From an uncultured beta proteobacterium (GTDB taxonomy: Bacteria > Pseudomonadota > Gammaproteobacteria > Burkholderiales > Burkholderiaceae_C), in the NCBI GenBank assembly GCA_903832285.1, contig CAILAY010000173.1, positions 1 through 45,074 on the forward strand: 45,074 bases of DNA. The letters run 5' to 3'. The notes under the pieces are model-generated. The model had not been told where the DNA came from. It was given only the letters and a program-made list of their open reading frames with translations, and did not search any database. Both the position numbers and the translations under genes were made by a program. Positions 38,644 through 45,074 of this stretch are shown here, in pieces. Numbering within the stretch: the stretch's first letter is position 1; every line of letters starts with the position of its first letter.

Positions 38644-40299
38644 TCAGTCGCGGGCGTAAATATCCACGTCCTTGGTTTCCCTGATGAACAGCATGCCGAC
38701 GACAAAGGTCATGCCGGCAATGATGATCGGGTACCACAGGCCGCTGTAGATATTGCCTTGCGCCGCCACGATCGAGAACGAAATCGCAGGTAGAAAACCG
38801 CCGAACCAGCCGTTGCCGATGTGATAGGGCAGCGACATCGAGGTGTAGCGGATGCGCGTCGGGAACAATTCCACCAACATGGCAGCAATCGGGCCGTAGA
38901 CCATGGTGACGTAGATCACCAGGATCGTCAGGATCACGACCAACATGAACCAGTTGCCTGATCCAACGGGAATCGGATCCGCCTTGGCCGGATAACCCGC
39001 AGCGTTAAGCGCTTCCCGCACCTCCTTCTCAAAACGGGCCTTTTCGTCCTTGGCGTTTGCGGCCGAACCGTCATAGGCAAGAATCGACTTGTCCCCCACC
39101 TTGACGGTTGCCACAGTCCCGGCCTGCATCACACTGTCGTAGTTCACACCCGAATTCGAGAGGTAGGTACGCGCTAAGTCACAGGGGGTGGTGAACTTGG
39201 CCGTGCCCGTAAGATTGAGAATCAGGTTGCAATGCGAAGGCTCCGACACCACGGTCACGGGTGATTTCTGGATCGCCTGCTGCAGTTTGGGATTGGCATA
39301 GGTGGTGAGTGCATTGAAGAGCGGGAAGTACGTCAAGACGGCCAACAGGCAACCGGCCATGATGATCGGCTTGCGGCCAATCTTGTCCGACCAGGAGCCA
39401 AAAATGATGAAGAATGGCGTCCCCAAAATCAGCGAGACGGCAATCAGGACGTTGACAGTGGGGCCGTCCACCCGCAGGAAGGTCTGCAGGAAGAACAGCG
39501 TGTAGAACTGGCCGCCATACCAGACCGTGGCCTGCCCGGCAGTCAGACCGATCAGGGCCAAAATCACGACCTTCAGGTTCTTCCACTGCCCGAAGGACTC
39601 CGACAACGGTGCCTTGGAAGTCTTGCCTTCTGCCTTCATTTTGGCGAAGGCGGGCGACTCGTTCAGTTTCAGACGAATCCAGACCGACACCGCCAACAAA
39701 ATGCCCGACATCGCGTAGGGAATGCGCCAGGCCCAATCGACAAATTCCTTTTCACCGAAGTAAGTGCGTGTGCCAAGGATCACCATCAGCGCCAACATCA
39801 AGCCGACGGTAGCAGTGGTCTGGATCCACGAGGTGTAGAAGCCACGCCGACCCTGGGGCGCATGTTCGGCCACATAGGTGGCAGCACCGCCGTACTCACC
39901 GCCCAGGGCCAGCCCCTGGAACATGCGCAAGGCAATCAGGGCAATAGGCGCCACGATGCCAACCGTCTTGTAGGTGGGCAGGAATGCCACGAGGAAAGTC
40001 GACAAGCCCATGATCAGAATGGTGATCAGGAAGGTGTACTTGCGCCCAATCATGTCGCCAAGACGGCCAAAGACAAGGGCGCCAAACGGTCGCACCGCAA
40101 AGCCCGCAGCGAACGCCAGCAAGACAAATATGTTGCGCGTACTCTCATCCAGCGCGGTAAAGAAGTTGGCCGCAATAATGGCCGACATCACGCCGAACAA
40201 ATAGAAGTCGTACCACTCAAAGATTGTGCCAAGCGACGACGCGAAGATCACCATCCTCTCGCCTTCGCTCATCGGCCGCGGGACCGCTGCAGTTGCCAT
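38644..40299 (-). CDS. MFS transporter, metabolite:H+ symporter (MHS) type
   Basis: This 551-aa inner-membrane protein has about twelve helices. Features are the MHS-like N-terminal GTIFEWYDFYLFG, loop 2-3 motif FGRLGDMIGRKYTF, and a loop 8-9 SDKIGRKPIIM. A large hydrophilic insertion lies between helices 9 and 10 (about 335-440, including AKFTTPCDLARTYL), as seen in some betaproteobacterial members. MHS proteins carry osmolytes or carboxylates with protons; the substrate here is unknown. The start at 40299 has an AGGAGA ribosome-binding site. It is divergent from the DUF485-actP pair. Confidence 0.9.
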   Translation of the reverse strand: MATAAVPRPMSEGERMVIFASSLGTIFEWYDFYLFGVMSAIIAANFFTALDESTRNIFVLLAFAAGFAVRPFGALVFGRLGDMIGRKYTFLITILIMGLSTFLVAFLPTYKTVGIVAPIALIALRMFQGLALGGEYGGAATYVAEHAPQGRRGFYTSWIQTTATVGLMLALMVILGTRTYFGEKEFVDWAWRIPYAMSGILLAVSVWIRLKLNESPAFAKMKAEGKTSKAPLSESFGQWKNLKVVILALIGLTAGQATVWYGGQFYTLFFLQTFLRVDGPTVNVLIAVSLILGTPFFIIFGSWSDKIGRKPIIMAGCLLAVLTYFPLFNALTTYANPKLQQAIQKSPVTVVSEPSHCNLILNLTGTAKFTTPCDLARTYLSNSGVNYDSVMQAGTVATVKVGDKSILAYDGSAANAKDEKARFEKEVREALNAAGYPAKADPIPVGSGNWFMLVVILTILVIYVTMVYGPIAAMLVELFPTRIRYTSMSLPYHIGNGWFGGFLPAISFSIVAAQGNIYSGLWYPIIIAGMTFVVGMLFIRETKDVDIYARD

Positions 40300-40310
40300 G
40301 ATTTTGTCTC

Positions 40311-40323
40311 CTAACTAGGTTAG
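40311..40323. promoter_or_regulatory. Short dyad in the MFS gene 5' leader
   Basis: CTAAC and GTTAG flank TAG, immediately upstream of the AGGAGA ribosome-binding site of the MFS gene. It could be an operator half-pair or a small RNA hairpin. Its small size makes chance occurrence possible. Confidence 0.3.
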
Positions 40324-40445
40324 TTTCAGAGGTCCGAAGTGGTCTCTGTGGGCGCACTGTCATCGGCGTTCCTGACCGGGCTCTGACGGCAAGCTGTCAC
40401 ATTCCGACACGAAACTTCCACCGCACTTACAGACCTAGCAATAAC

Positions 40446-40498
40446 CCTCACACTTCATTTTTTGATGTGGAATTTTGGGTGTTTTAACACCTGTGAGG
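40446..40498. promoter_or_regulatory. Nested inverted repeats in the MFS/actP divergent region
   Basis: An outer repeat CCTCACA (40446-40452) / TGTGAGG (40492-40498) encloses an inner repeat GGTGTT (40478-40483) / AACACC (40486-40491). The inner and outer right arms adjoin. The setting between two divergent transporter genes suits a shared regulator site. Confidence 0.35.
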
Positions 40499-40703
40499 CG
40501 CCCAATCCGCCCGCCCTGTATTCGCGTTTCTACCAAGCCGATAATTTTCTCCTTTGGAAAATGTCGCGCGCAGCGCGGATGCCGAAAGGAAGTTCGTCAG
40601 CCCGAGCGTAAGCACATGGTCAGTCCTCGTCCAGAGAATGCGCCCGGTCATTGAGGCGTTCCCCTCGTGCCAACTTTTTTATATCAACCAAGAGGAGACA
40701 AAC

Positions 40704-41012
40704 ATGAGTGATCCTGTGATTGGGAAGATCCAGCGTCACCCGAAATATCTGGAGTTGCAACGCACGCGCAACCGTTTCGGTGTGATTTTGACTGTGCTGA
40801 TGCTGGTCGTTTATTACGGCTACATCGCGCTGATCGCCTTCGACAAATCCTTTCTCGCACAGCCGATTGGTGCCGGTGTGACCACGCTGGGTATTCCCAT
40901 CGGCATGGGCGTGATCGTGTTCACGATCGTCATCACCGGCATCTACGTGCGCCGCGCCAACAGCCACTACGACGACCTCACGCGCGACATTCTCAGGGAC
41001 GTGAACAAATGA
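40704..41012 (+). CDS. yjcH: DUF485 membrane protein (YjcH-like)
   Basis: This 102-aa protein has two transmembrane helices (about 27-47 and 60-82) and the DUF485 N-terminal [21 protein letters not shown]. YjcH genes precede actP in E. coli and many proteobacteria. The start at 40704 is supported by an AGAGGAGA ribosome-binding site; an ATG-free extension to 40554 is not family-like. It overlaps actP by 4 bp (ATGA). Confidence 0.93.
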   Translation: MSDPVIGKIQRHPKYLELQRTRNRFGVILTVLMLVVYYGYIALIAFDKSFLAQPIGAGVTTLGIPIGMGVIVFTIVITGIYVRRANSHYDDLTRDILRDVNK

Positions 41013-42739
41013 AGAATACTTTGCGAACCACACTGGCAGTGTTGCTTGCCGCCGTGGCAACTGGCGCTGCCTACGCAGCCGGTGCTGATGTCGGACAGGC
41101 CGCCAAACAGGCCACCAACTGGACCGCCATCTCCATGTTCGGCGGCTTCGTCGCGCTCACCCTGTGGATCACCAAGTGGGCCGCAGCCAAGACCAAGAGT
41201 GCGGCCGATTTCTACACCGCAGGCGGCGGCATCACCGGTTTCCAGAACGGCCTGGCGATCGCTGGCGACTACATGTCGGCGGCATCTTTCCTGGGAATTT
41301 CTGCTGCGGTCATGGCCACCGGTTACGACGGCCTGATCTACTCCATCGGCTTTCTCGTGGGCTGGCCGGTCATCACCTTCCTCATGGCCGAGCGTCTGCG
41401 CAACCTGGGCAAGTTCACCTTTGCCGACGTCGCCGGTTACCGCTTCTCGCAAACGCCGATCCGGGCCTTCGCTGCATCGGGAACGCTGGTCGTGGTGGCC
41501 TTCTACCTGATCGCCCAAATGGTGGGTGCAGGTCAGTTGATCAAACTGCTGTTCGGTCTGGATTACTGGATGGCGGTGGTGATCGTGGGCGCGCTCATGA
41601 TGGTCTACGTGCTGTTCGGCGGCATGACTGCCACCACCTGGGTACAGATCATCAAGGCCTGCATGTTGCTCTCCGGAGTGACCTTCATGGCCTTCATGGT
41701 GTTGGCGCAGTATGGATTCAATCCCGAAGCGCTGTTCGCGGCGGGCGTGAAAGTGCGCACCGATATCGCCAGCAATTCGGGCAAGACGGCCGAGGAGGCG
41801 GCCAAGTTGGGGCTTTCCATCATGGGGCCAGGCGGCTTTGTGAAGGACCCGATTTCGGCAATCTCGTTCGGCATGGCGCTGATGTTCGGCACCGCCGGAC
41901 TGCCGCACATCCTGATGCGCTTCTTCACCGTCCCCAACGCCAAGGAAGCGCGTAAATCGGTGTTCTGGGCCACCACCTGGATTGGCTACTTCTACGTGCT
42001 GATCTTCATCATCGGCTTTGGCGCCATCACCCTGGTGCTGACGAATCCCGAGATGTCGGACGTGGCCAAGGGCATCATCAAGGGCGGTGCGGGTACCGCC
42101 AACATGGCGGCCGTGCTGGTGGCCAAAACGGTAGGTGGCAACGTGTTCTACGGCTTCATCTCGGCTGTGGCTTTTGCCACCATCCTGGCCGTGGTCGCCG
42201 GTCTGACGCTGTCAGGTGCCTCGGCCGTGTCACACGACCTGTACGCCACGGTGTTCAAGAAGGGCAACGCCGACAGCGCGTCAGAGTTGAAAGTGTCGCG
42301 CATCACCACTGTCGCTTTGGGCATCGTGGCCGTGCTGCTGGGCATCCTGTTCGAAAAGGAGAACATCGCCTTCATGGTGTCACTGGCATTCGCGATCGCG
42401 GCCTCGGCCAACTTCCCGGTGCTGTTCATGTCGGTACTGTGGAAAGACTGCACCACCAAGGGCGCGGTCATCGGCGGCTTCCTGGGCCTGATCTCGTCCG
42501 TGGGCCTGACCATCGTCTCGCCGTCGGTCTGGGAAGCCACGCTCGGCCATGCCAAGGGTTCGGCACTGTTCCCCTACACCTCGCCCGCGCTGTTCTCCAT
42601 GACCATCGGCTTCGTCGGCATCTGGCTGTTCTCGATCCTGGACCGCAGCCCCGCGGCCGCCAAGGAACGGGACGCCTTCGCGGCGCAAAAGGTGCGTTCG
42701 GAAACAGGTTATGGAGCGTCAACCTCGTCCGGCCACTGA
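41009..42739 (+). CDS. actP: Cation/acetate symporter
   Basis: This 576-aa sodium:solute symporter family protein takes up acetate and related short carboxylates. After an N-terminal signal-like helix, about thirteen transmembrane segments follow. Diagnostic segments are [55 protein letters not shown], and [21 protein letters not shown]. The C-terminus is hydrophilic ([13 protein letters not shown]). It is coupled to yjcH and followed by a strong terminator. An acetyl-CoA synthetase gene, often nearby, is not in this window. Confidence 0.95.
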   Translation: MKNTLRTTLAVLLAAVATGAAYAAGADVGQAAKQATNWTAISMFGGFVALTLWITKWAAAKTKSAADFYTAGGGITGFQNGLAIAGDYMSAASFLGISAAVMATGYDGLIYSIGFLVGWPVITFLMAERLRNLGKFTFADVAGYRFSQTPIRAFAASGTLVVVAFYLIAQMVGAGQLIKLLFGLDYWMAVVIVGALMMVYVLFGGMTATTWVQIIKACMLLSGVTFMAFMVLAQYGFNPEALFAAGVKVRTDIASNSGKTAEEAAKLGLSIMGPGGFVKDPISAISFGMALMFGTAGLPHILMRFFTVPNAKEARKSVFWATTWIGYFYVLIFIIGFGAITLVLTNPEMSDVAKGIIKGGAGTANMAAVLVAKTVGGNVFYGFISAVAFATILAVVAGLTLSGASAVSHDLYATVFKKGNADSASELKVSRITTVALGIVAVLLGILFEKENIAFMVSLAFAIAASANFPVLFMSVLWKDCTTKGAVIGGFLGLISSVGLTIVSPSVWEATLGHAKGSALFPYTSPALFSMTIGFVGIWLFSILDRSPAAAKERDAFAAQKVRSETGYGASTSSGH

Positions 42740-42757
42740 GCCCCCCAGGCACCACGC

Positions 42758-42787
42758 AAAAGGCCGGGAAGTTCCCGGCCTTTTTTT
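42758..42787. terminator. Rho-independent terminator after actP
   Basis: AAAAGGCCGGGAA pairs with TTCCCGGCCTTTT around a single base, followed by a run of T. It is symmetric and lies between actP and the convergent SRPBCC gene, so it can stop transcription in both directions. Confidence 0.9.
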
Positions 42788-42814
42788 GTGTCAGGGATTG
42801 AGGCAGCGCTGCAA

Positions 42815-43261
42815 TCAACCCGGAATGTCCGGTTCGACGAGCGTGGCAAGTTGCGCCAGCGACTCCTGCCATCCGAGGTAACACATCTCCAGCGGTATCG
42901 CTTCCGGGATTCCGCTTTGTGTGATGTTCAGTTCGGTTCCGCATATCACCGGCTTCAGGGAGACGGTCACCTCCAGCACACCCGGTAAGTTGGGATCTTC
43001 AAACTTGTCCGTGTACCGGATCCGTTCATTAGCGACCAGTTCGAGGTACTCCCCACCGAATGAGTGACCGTTGCCGGTCGAGAAGTTTTGGAAGGACATC
43101 CGGAATGCACCTCCAACCCGAACGTCCATCGAATGCACGGTGCAGGTGAAGCCATGGGGTGGAATCCACTTGGCCAATGCACCGGCTTCCAGAAAGGCGC
43201 GATAGACCTTTTCCGGTTGGGTGCGAAGCACGCGGTGGAGGCGAACTGTTCGGTCGGACAT
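42815..43261 (-). CDS. SRPBCC-family (AHSA1-like) protein
   Basis: This 148-aa protein has the START/SRPBCC fold pattern of the AHSA1-like group: RLHRVLRTQPEKVYRAFLEAGALAKWIPPHGFTC at the N-terminus, VGGAFRMSFQNFSTG, and a C-terminal helix with EMCYLGWQESLAQLATLVE. The deep pocket binds hydrophobic ligands; none can be named here. The start MSDRTVRLHR at 43261 follows a GGAG ribosome-binding site (AAAAGGAGCAAACC). Confidence 0.9.
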   Translation of the reverse strand: MSDRTVRLHRVLRTQPEKVYRAFLEAGALAKWIPPHGFTCTVHSMDVRVGGAFRMSFQNFSTGNGHSFGGEYLELVANERIRYTDKFEDPNLPGVLEVTVSLKPVICGTELNITQSGIPEAIPLEMCYLGWQESLAQLATLVEPDIPG

Positions 43262-43332
43262 GGTTTGCTCCTTTTCTGGCTGATTGAGATGGCGGGCGTT
43301 GAGGCTGCGTGGCAAGCCATGCGGCCGTACCT

Positions 43333-43827
43333 TCAAGGCATCACTGCGATCTCATTGATCACCGATTCAACATCGTCGAGATGGTGTACCAGCCGCTCCA
43401 GGGCGGAAGACTCGGCCTCGGTGTGCACGCAACCCTGCAGCGTCACCCATCGGCGTTGACTCGATGCCCACAAGCTGGTGTTTTCGAAGTGGCCATCCGT
43501 CCGAATCGCCCTCTGAACACGCACGATGATTTCCTGGTCGTACAAATAGGCATTGGGCAAACGACACCGACCCGAGCGATAGCAACTTGTCCCACGCTCG
43601 GCCCGGTAATGCGCCTGCTCCCTGGTCTCCTCGGCGGTATAGCCTGGCCCCTGAGGAACGGGGCAGGCCGCGATCTGGTTCGTGAGCTGCGCAAAAGGGT
43701 CGTTGAAGACATTGGTTTTGCTGGCCATTGACTGCGCATTTGCCAGGCCAAAAACCAGGCTGACCGGCACAAAAACCAACACCATCCCGATGCATCGGAT
43801 AAACCTGTGGTTGCGCGGGGTGAACAT
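43333..43827 (-). CDS. Exported BON-domain protein
   Basis: This 164-aa protein has a signal-like N-terminus (CIGMVLVFVPVSLVFGLANAQ) and a C-terminal BON domain (about 100-162: QEIIVRVQRAIRTDGHFENTSLW...VTLQGCVHTEAESSALERLVHHLDDVESVINEI). BON domains are thought to bind phospholipid or peptidoglycan in the periplasm. The middle part contains several cysteines (AACPVPQGPGY, TSCYRSGRCRLP). The start at 43827 is set by the signal peptide; the open frame runs further up but through a terminator. Confidence 0.82.
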   Translation of the reverse strand: MFTPRNHRFIRCIGMVLVFVPVSLVFGLANAQSMASKTNVFNDPFAQLTNQIAACPVPQGPGYTAEETREQAHYRAERGTSCYRSGRCRLPNAYLYDQEIIVRVQRAIRTDGHFENTSLWASSQRRWVTLQGCVHTEAESSALERLVHHLDDVESVINEIAVMP

Positions 43828-44303
43828 ACACTGTGAGATGAAGTTGGATCGTCGTCTGCATCGTATCAAACCGGGCGGTCCCGCACTGTTACTTGCTGGG
43901 TTTTGGGGCCACGCAAAAGGCCGGGACGCTCCCGGCCTTTTTTGTTGCTGCGCATGCCTGTCAAATGGGTCATCTGAACAGGGTTTCGCGGAGCACGGAG
44001 TGAGCTGCAATTGACCCCCACAGTGGACGTCGCGTTCGGGCTGCGTTAGCGGGTATCCACGATGGTCGGCTTTCTGGAAGTCCAGTTCAATGCCAGTCAG
44101 CAGCAAGGCGTGAACTTCGCCACAGTCCATCTGTGTAAATTGCAGTATTACGTGACTTTGGCAGGCTTGGGCCCTATCAGACTGTCGGCTAAATTGTATC
44201 TGCAGCTACCAAGACGCCCGGCGGGCTTGCTGCCATTGCCTTGATGTAGCTGACAATGGCTAACCCGCATTGACCTAAAACGCCCCCAACCATTCGCCAC
44301 CCT
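43828..44303. other. Gene-free region before the methyltransferase gene
   Basis: This 476-bp stretch holds the hairpin at 43915-43943 and no recognisable gene. The local base use from about 44060 to 44300 is less G+C-rich than the neighbouring genes, as often seen at an island boundary. No tRNA or integrase site was recognised. Confidence 0.45.
43915..43943. terminator. Orphan rho-independent terminator
   Basis: AAAAGGCCGGGA pairs with TCCCGGCCTTTT around CGC and is followed by T. It closely repeats the actP terminator, including the preceding CACGC and the same stem. No gene ends here on the plus strand, and on the minus strand it lies upstream of the BON gene. It may be a leftover of a lost gene. 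Confidence 0.75.
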
Positions 44304-44957
44304 ATGAGTCTCGTCAAGTCCAAACAACGCGTTGCCGATCACGGCGAGGTATTTACCCCGGCATGGATGGTCGAAGCCATGCTCGACCTCGTGAAGGACG
44401 AGACAGAGCGTATCGACTCCCGGTTCCTGGAGCCAGCGTGCGGGGATGGCAACTTCATCGTCCAGATTCTGCGGCGCAAGCTCGCCGCGGTGGAGCGCAA
44501 ATATGGCAAGTCGGATTTCGAGCGGCGGCATTACGCTCTGCTGGCGCTGATGTGCATTTACGGCATCGAACTGCTGACCGACAACATCTCGGAATGCCGC
44601 GCCAACGTGCTGGATGTATTTGCCCAATACCTCAACCTGGATGAGCCAGACGATCTGTATCGCGCCGCGACGCATGTGTTGTCTGAAAATTTGGTGCACG
44701 GCGACGCGCTGACCATGCGTAATCAAGATGGACAGCCCATCGCCTTTGCCGAATGGGGTTACCTGGGCAAGGGCAAGTACCAGCGGCGCGACTTTAGGTT
44801 TGACGGGCTCACCGGCTCGTCCGCTTTTAGCGCTGAGGGCTCGCTCTTTGCCGACCTGGGTAAGCACGAAATCTTTGTTCCCATCAAAACCCACCCGCCC
44901 GTGACGGTGCAAGAACTGGCTGCTTTGTGGCCATGGACTAAACCGCTCGCGCGGTAA
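44304..44957 (+). CDS. N6-adenine DNA methyltransferase-like protein (restriction-modification subunit M type)
   Basis: This 217-aa protein starts MSLVKSKQRVADHGEVFTP and has methyltransferase motif I FLEPACGDGNF (41-51) with a nearby IYGIELLTDNISECRANVL motif II-like region. These fit gamma-type N6-adenine methyltransferases of restriction-modification systems. The catalytic (N/D)PP(Y/F) motif is not visible, so the protein may need a partner or may be cut short. It could be the first gene of a defence locus that continues beyond the window; this is inference. Confidence 0.75.
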   Translation: MSLVKSKQRVADHGEVFTPAWMVEAMLDLVKDETERIDSRFLEPACGDGNFIVQILRRKLAAVERKYGKSDFERRHYALLALMCIYGIELLTDNISECRANVLDVFAQYLNLDEPDDLYRAATHVLSENLVHGDALTMRNQDGQPIAFAEWGYLGKGKYQRRDFRFDGLTGSSAFSAEGSLFADLGKHEIFVPIKTHPPVTVQELAALWPWTKPLAR

Positions 44958-44958
44958 G

Positions 44959-44972
44959 CCGCATCGATGCGG
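44959..44972. repeat. Perfect 14-bp palindrome after the methyltransferase gene
   Basis: CCGCATCGATGCGG is its own reverse complement and begins 2 bp after the stop codon. A second small hairpin (ACCGC-TCGC-GCGGT, 44942-44955) overlaps the end of the gene. Neither has a T-run, so they are not clear terminators. Confidence 0.55.
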
Positions 44973-45010
44973 TGTCGGTGTTTGCTACAGGGCGAGTCCG
45001 TGGCTATGTT

Positions 45011-45038
45011 GTGAACCGAGGCAATCGGCCTCGTTCAC
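45011..45038. promoter_or_regulatory. Hairpin upstream of the last start codon
   Basis: GTGAACCGAGGC (45011-45022) pairs with GCCTCGTTCAC (45028-45038) with one bulged base and a 5-nt loop. It lies 15 bp before a start codon and next to its CAGGAG ribosome-binding site, so it could be an operator or an RNA structure that controls translation. Confidence 0.45.
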
Positions 45039-45053
45039 TACAGGAGCACCACC

Positions 45054-45074
45054 ATGGAGTCATCAATTCAAGCC
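45054..45074 (+). CDS. Start of an unidentified gene (runs off window)
   Basis: ATG at 45054 begins MESSIQA and stays open to the end. It is preceded by CAGGAG eight bases upstream, a good ribosome-binding site. Only seven codons are visible, too few to name a family. Confidence 0.35.

Larger units (their letters stand above)
40300..40703. other. Divergent regulatory region between MFS and DUF485-actP genes
   Basis: This 404-bp stretch has no convincing gene. It holds CTAACTAGGTTAG, a 13-bp dyad (40311-40323) just upstream of the MFS ribosome-binding site. A nested inverted repeat (CCTCACA...TGTGAGG enclosing GGTGTT-TT-AACACC, 40446-40498) lies mid-region. The AT-rich part at 40450-40490 is likely to contain promoter elements. 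Confidence 0.5.

Noticed and set aside
43828..44130. N-terminal extension of the BON-domain gene by 101 codons
   Set aside because: It would read through a strong hairpin terminator and place the signal peptide inside the protein.

Overview
The window looks like chromosomal DNA of a betaproteobacterium of the order Burkholderiales, most likely a Comamonadaceae-type organism (Rhodoferax/Polaromonas/Acidovorax-like). The base composition is high in G+C. Supporting signs are the cysE-trmJ-suhB neighbourhood, a double-length UvrA, the DUF485-ActP pair, DUF1415, a GC-rich intergenic repeat of the type common in Comamonadaceae, and many short palindromic repeats. This placement is inference from gene content and not a database match.

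Layout. 1-121: 5' end of an ISL3-like transposase and its putative IS end. 146-2735: cysE, trmJ and suhB. 2705-5605: a PAS-PAS-PAS-GGDEF-EAL protein with a degenerate receiver domain. 5658-8437: two small exported proteins, a repeat pair, and a two-gene ABC exporter. 8560-10707: an EamA-type exporter, a DUF1345 membrane protein and a TlpA-like thioredoxin. 10720-12943: three envelope genes (cysteine-tagged beta-barrel, DUF2946, OB-fold protein), then tRNA-Arg(CCU). 13171-15859: MoxR ATPase, GNAT acetyltransferase and CoxE-like VWA protein. 16025-16734: a dihaem cytochrome c4-like protein with its terminator. 16744-20533: aroB-dgt-DUF1415-methyltransferase operon. 21723-24484: a self-contained class I cytochrome P450 system (P450, [2Fe-2S] ferredoxin, ferredoxin reductase) behind a dyad. 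24646-28234: prfC, a HAD phosphatase, a DUF2164 remnant and a secreted ATP-dependent DNA ligase (LigE-like). 28256-29146: CBS-domain and HPF-like genes. 29273-35320: a 2015-aa tandem UvrA. 35453-38513: a coiled-coil protein and an operon of a hypothetical protein, a metallophosphatase and a kinase-UspA fusion. 38644-42739: an MHS-type MFS transporter and, divergently, DUF485-actP. 42815-43827: SRPBCC and BON-domain proteins. 44304-end: an N6-adenine methyltransferase-like gene and the start of another gene.

Most genes are housekeeping genes in tight operons with 4-bp or shorter overlaps. The most unusual signal is a set of short palindromic or low-complexity elements that sit in frame inside protein-coding genes. 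One lies in trmJ and four in the uvrA fusion; the clearest is a perfect 19-bp inverted repeat in the linker between the two UvrA halves. Other leads are the compact P450 electron-transfer operon with Ser in place of the usual I-helix Thr, the pseudo-receiver with Arg at the phospho-acceptor position, the kinase-UspA/phosphatase operon, the cysteine-rich envelope cluster, a possibly leaderless LigE-like gene, and a methyltransferase at the right edge without a visible catalytic NPPY motif. No CRISPR array, prophage or plasmid origin was seen. Any larger defence locus beyond the right edge cannot be judged from this window.
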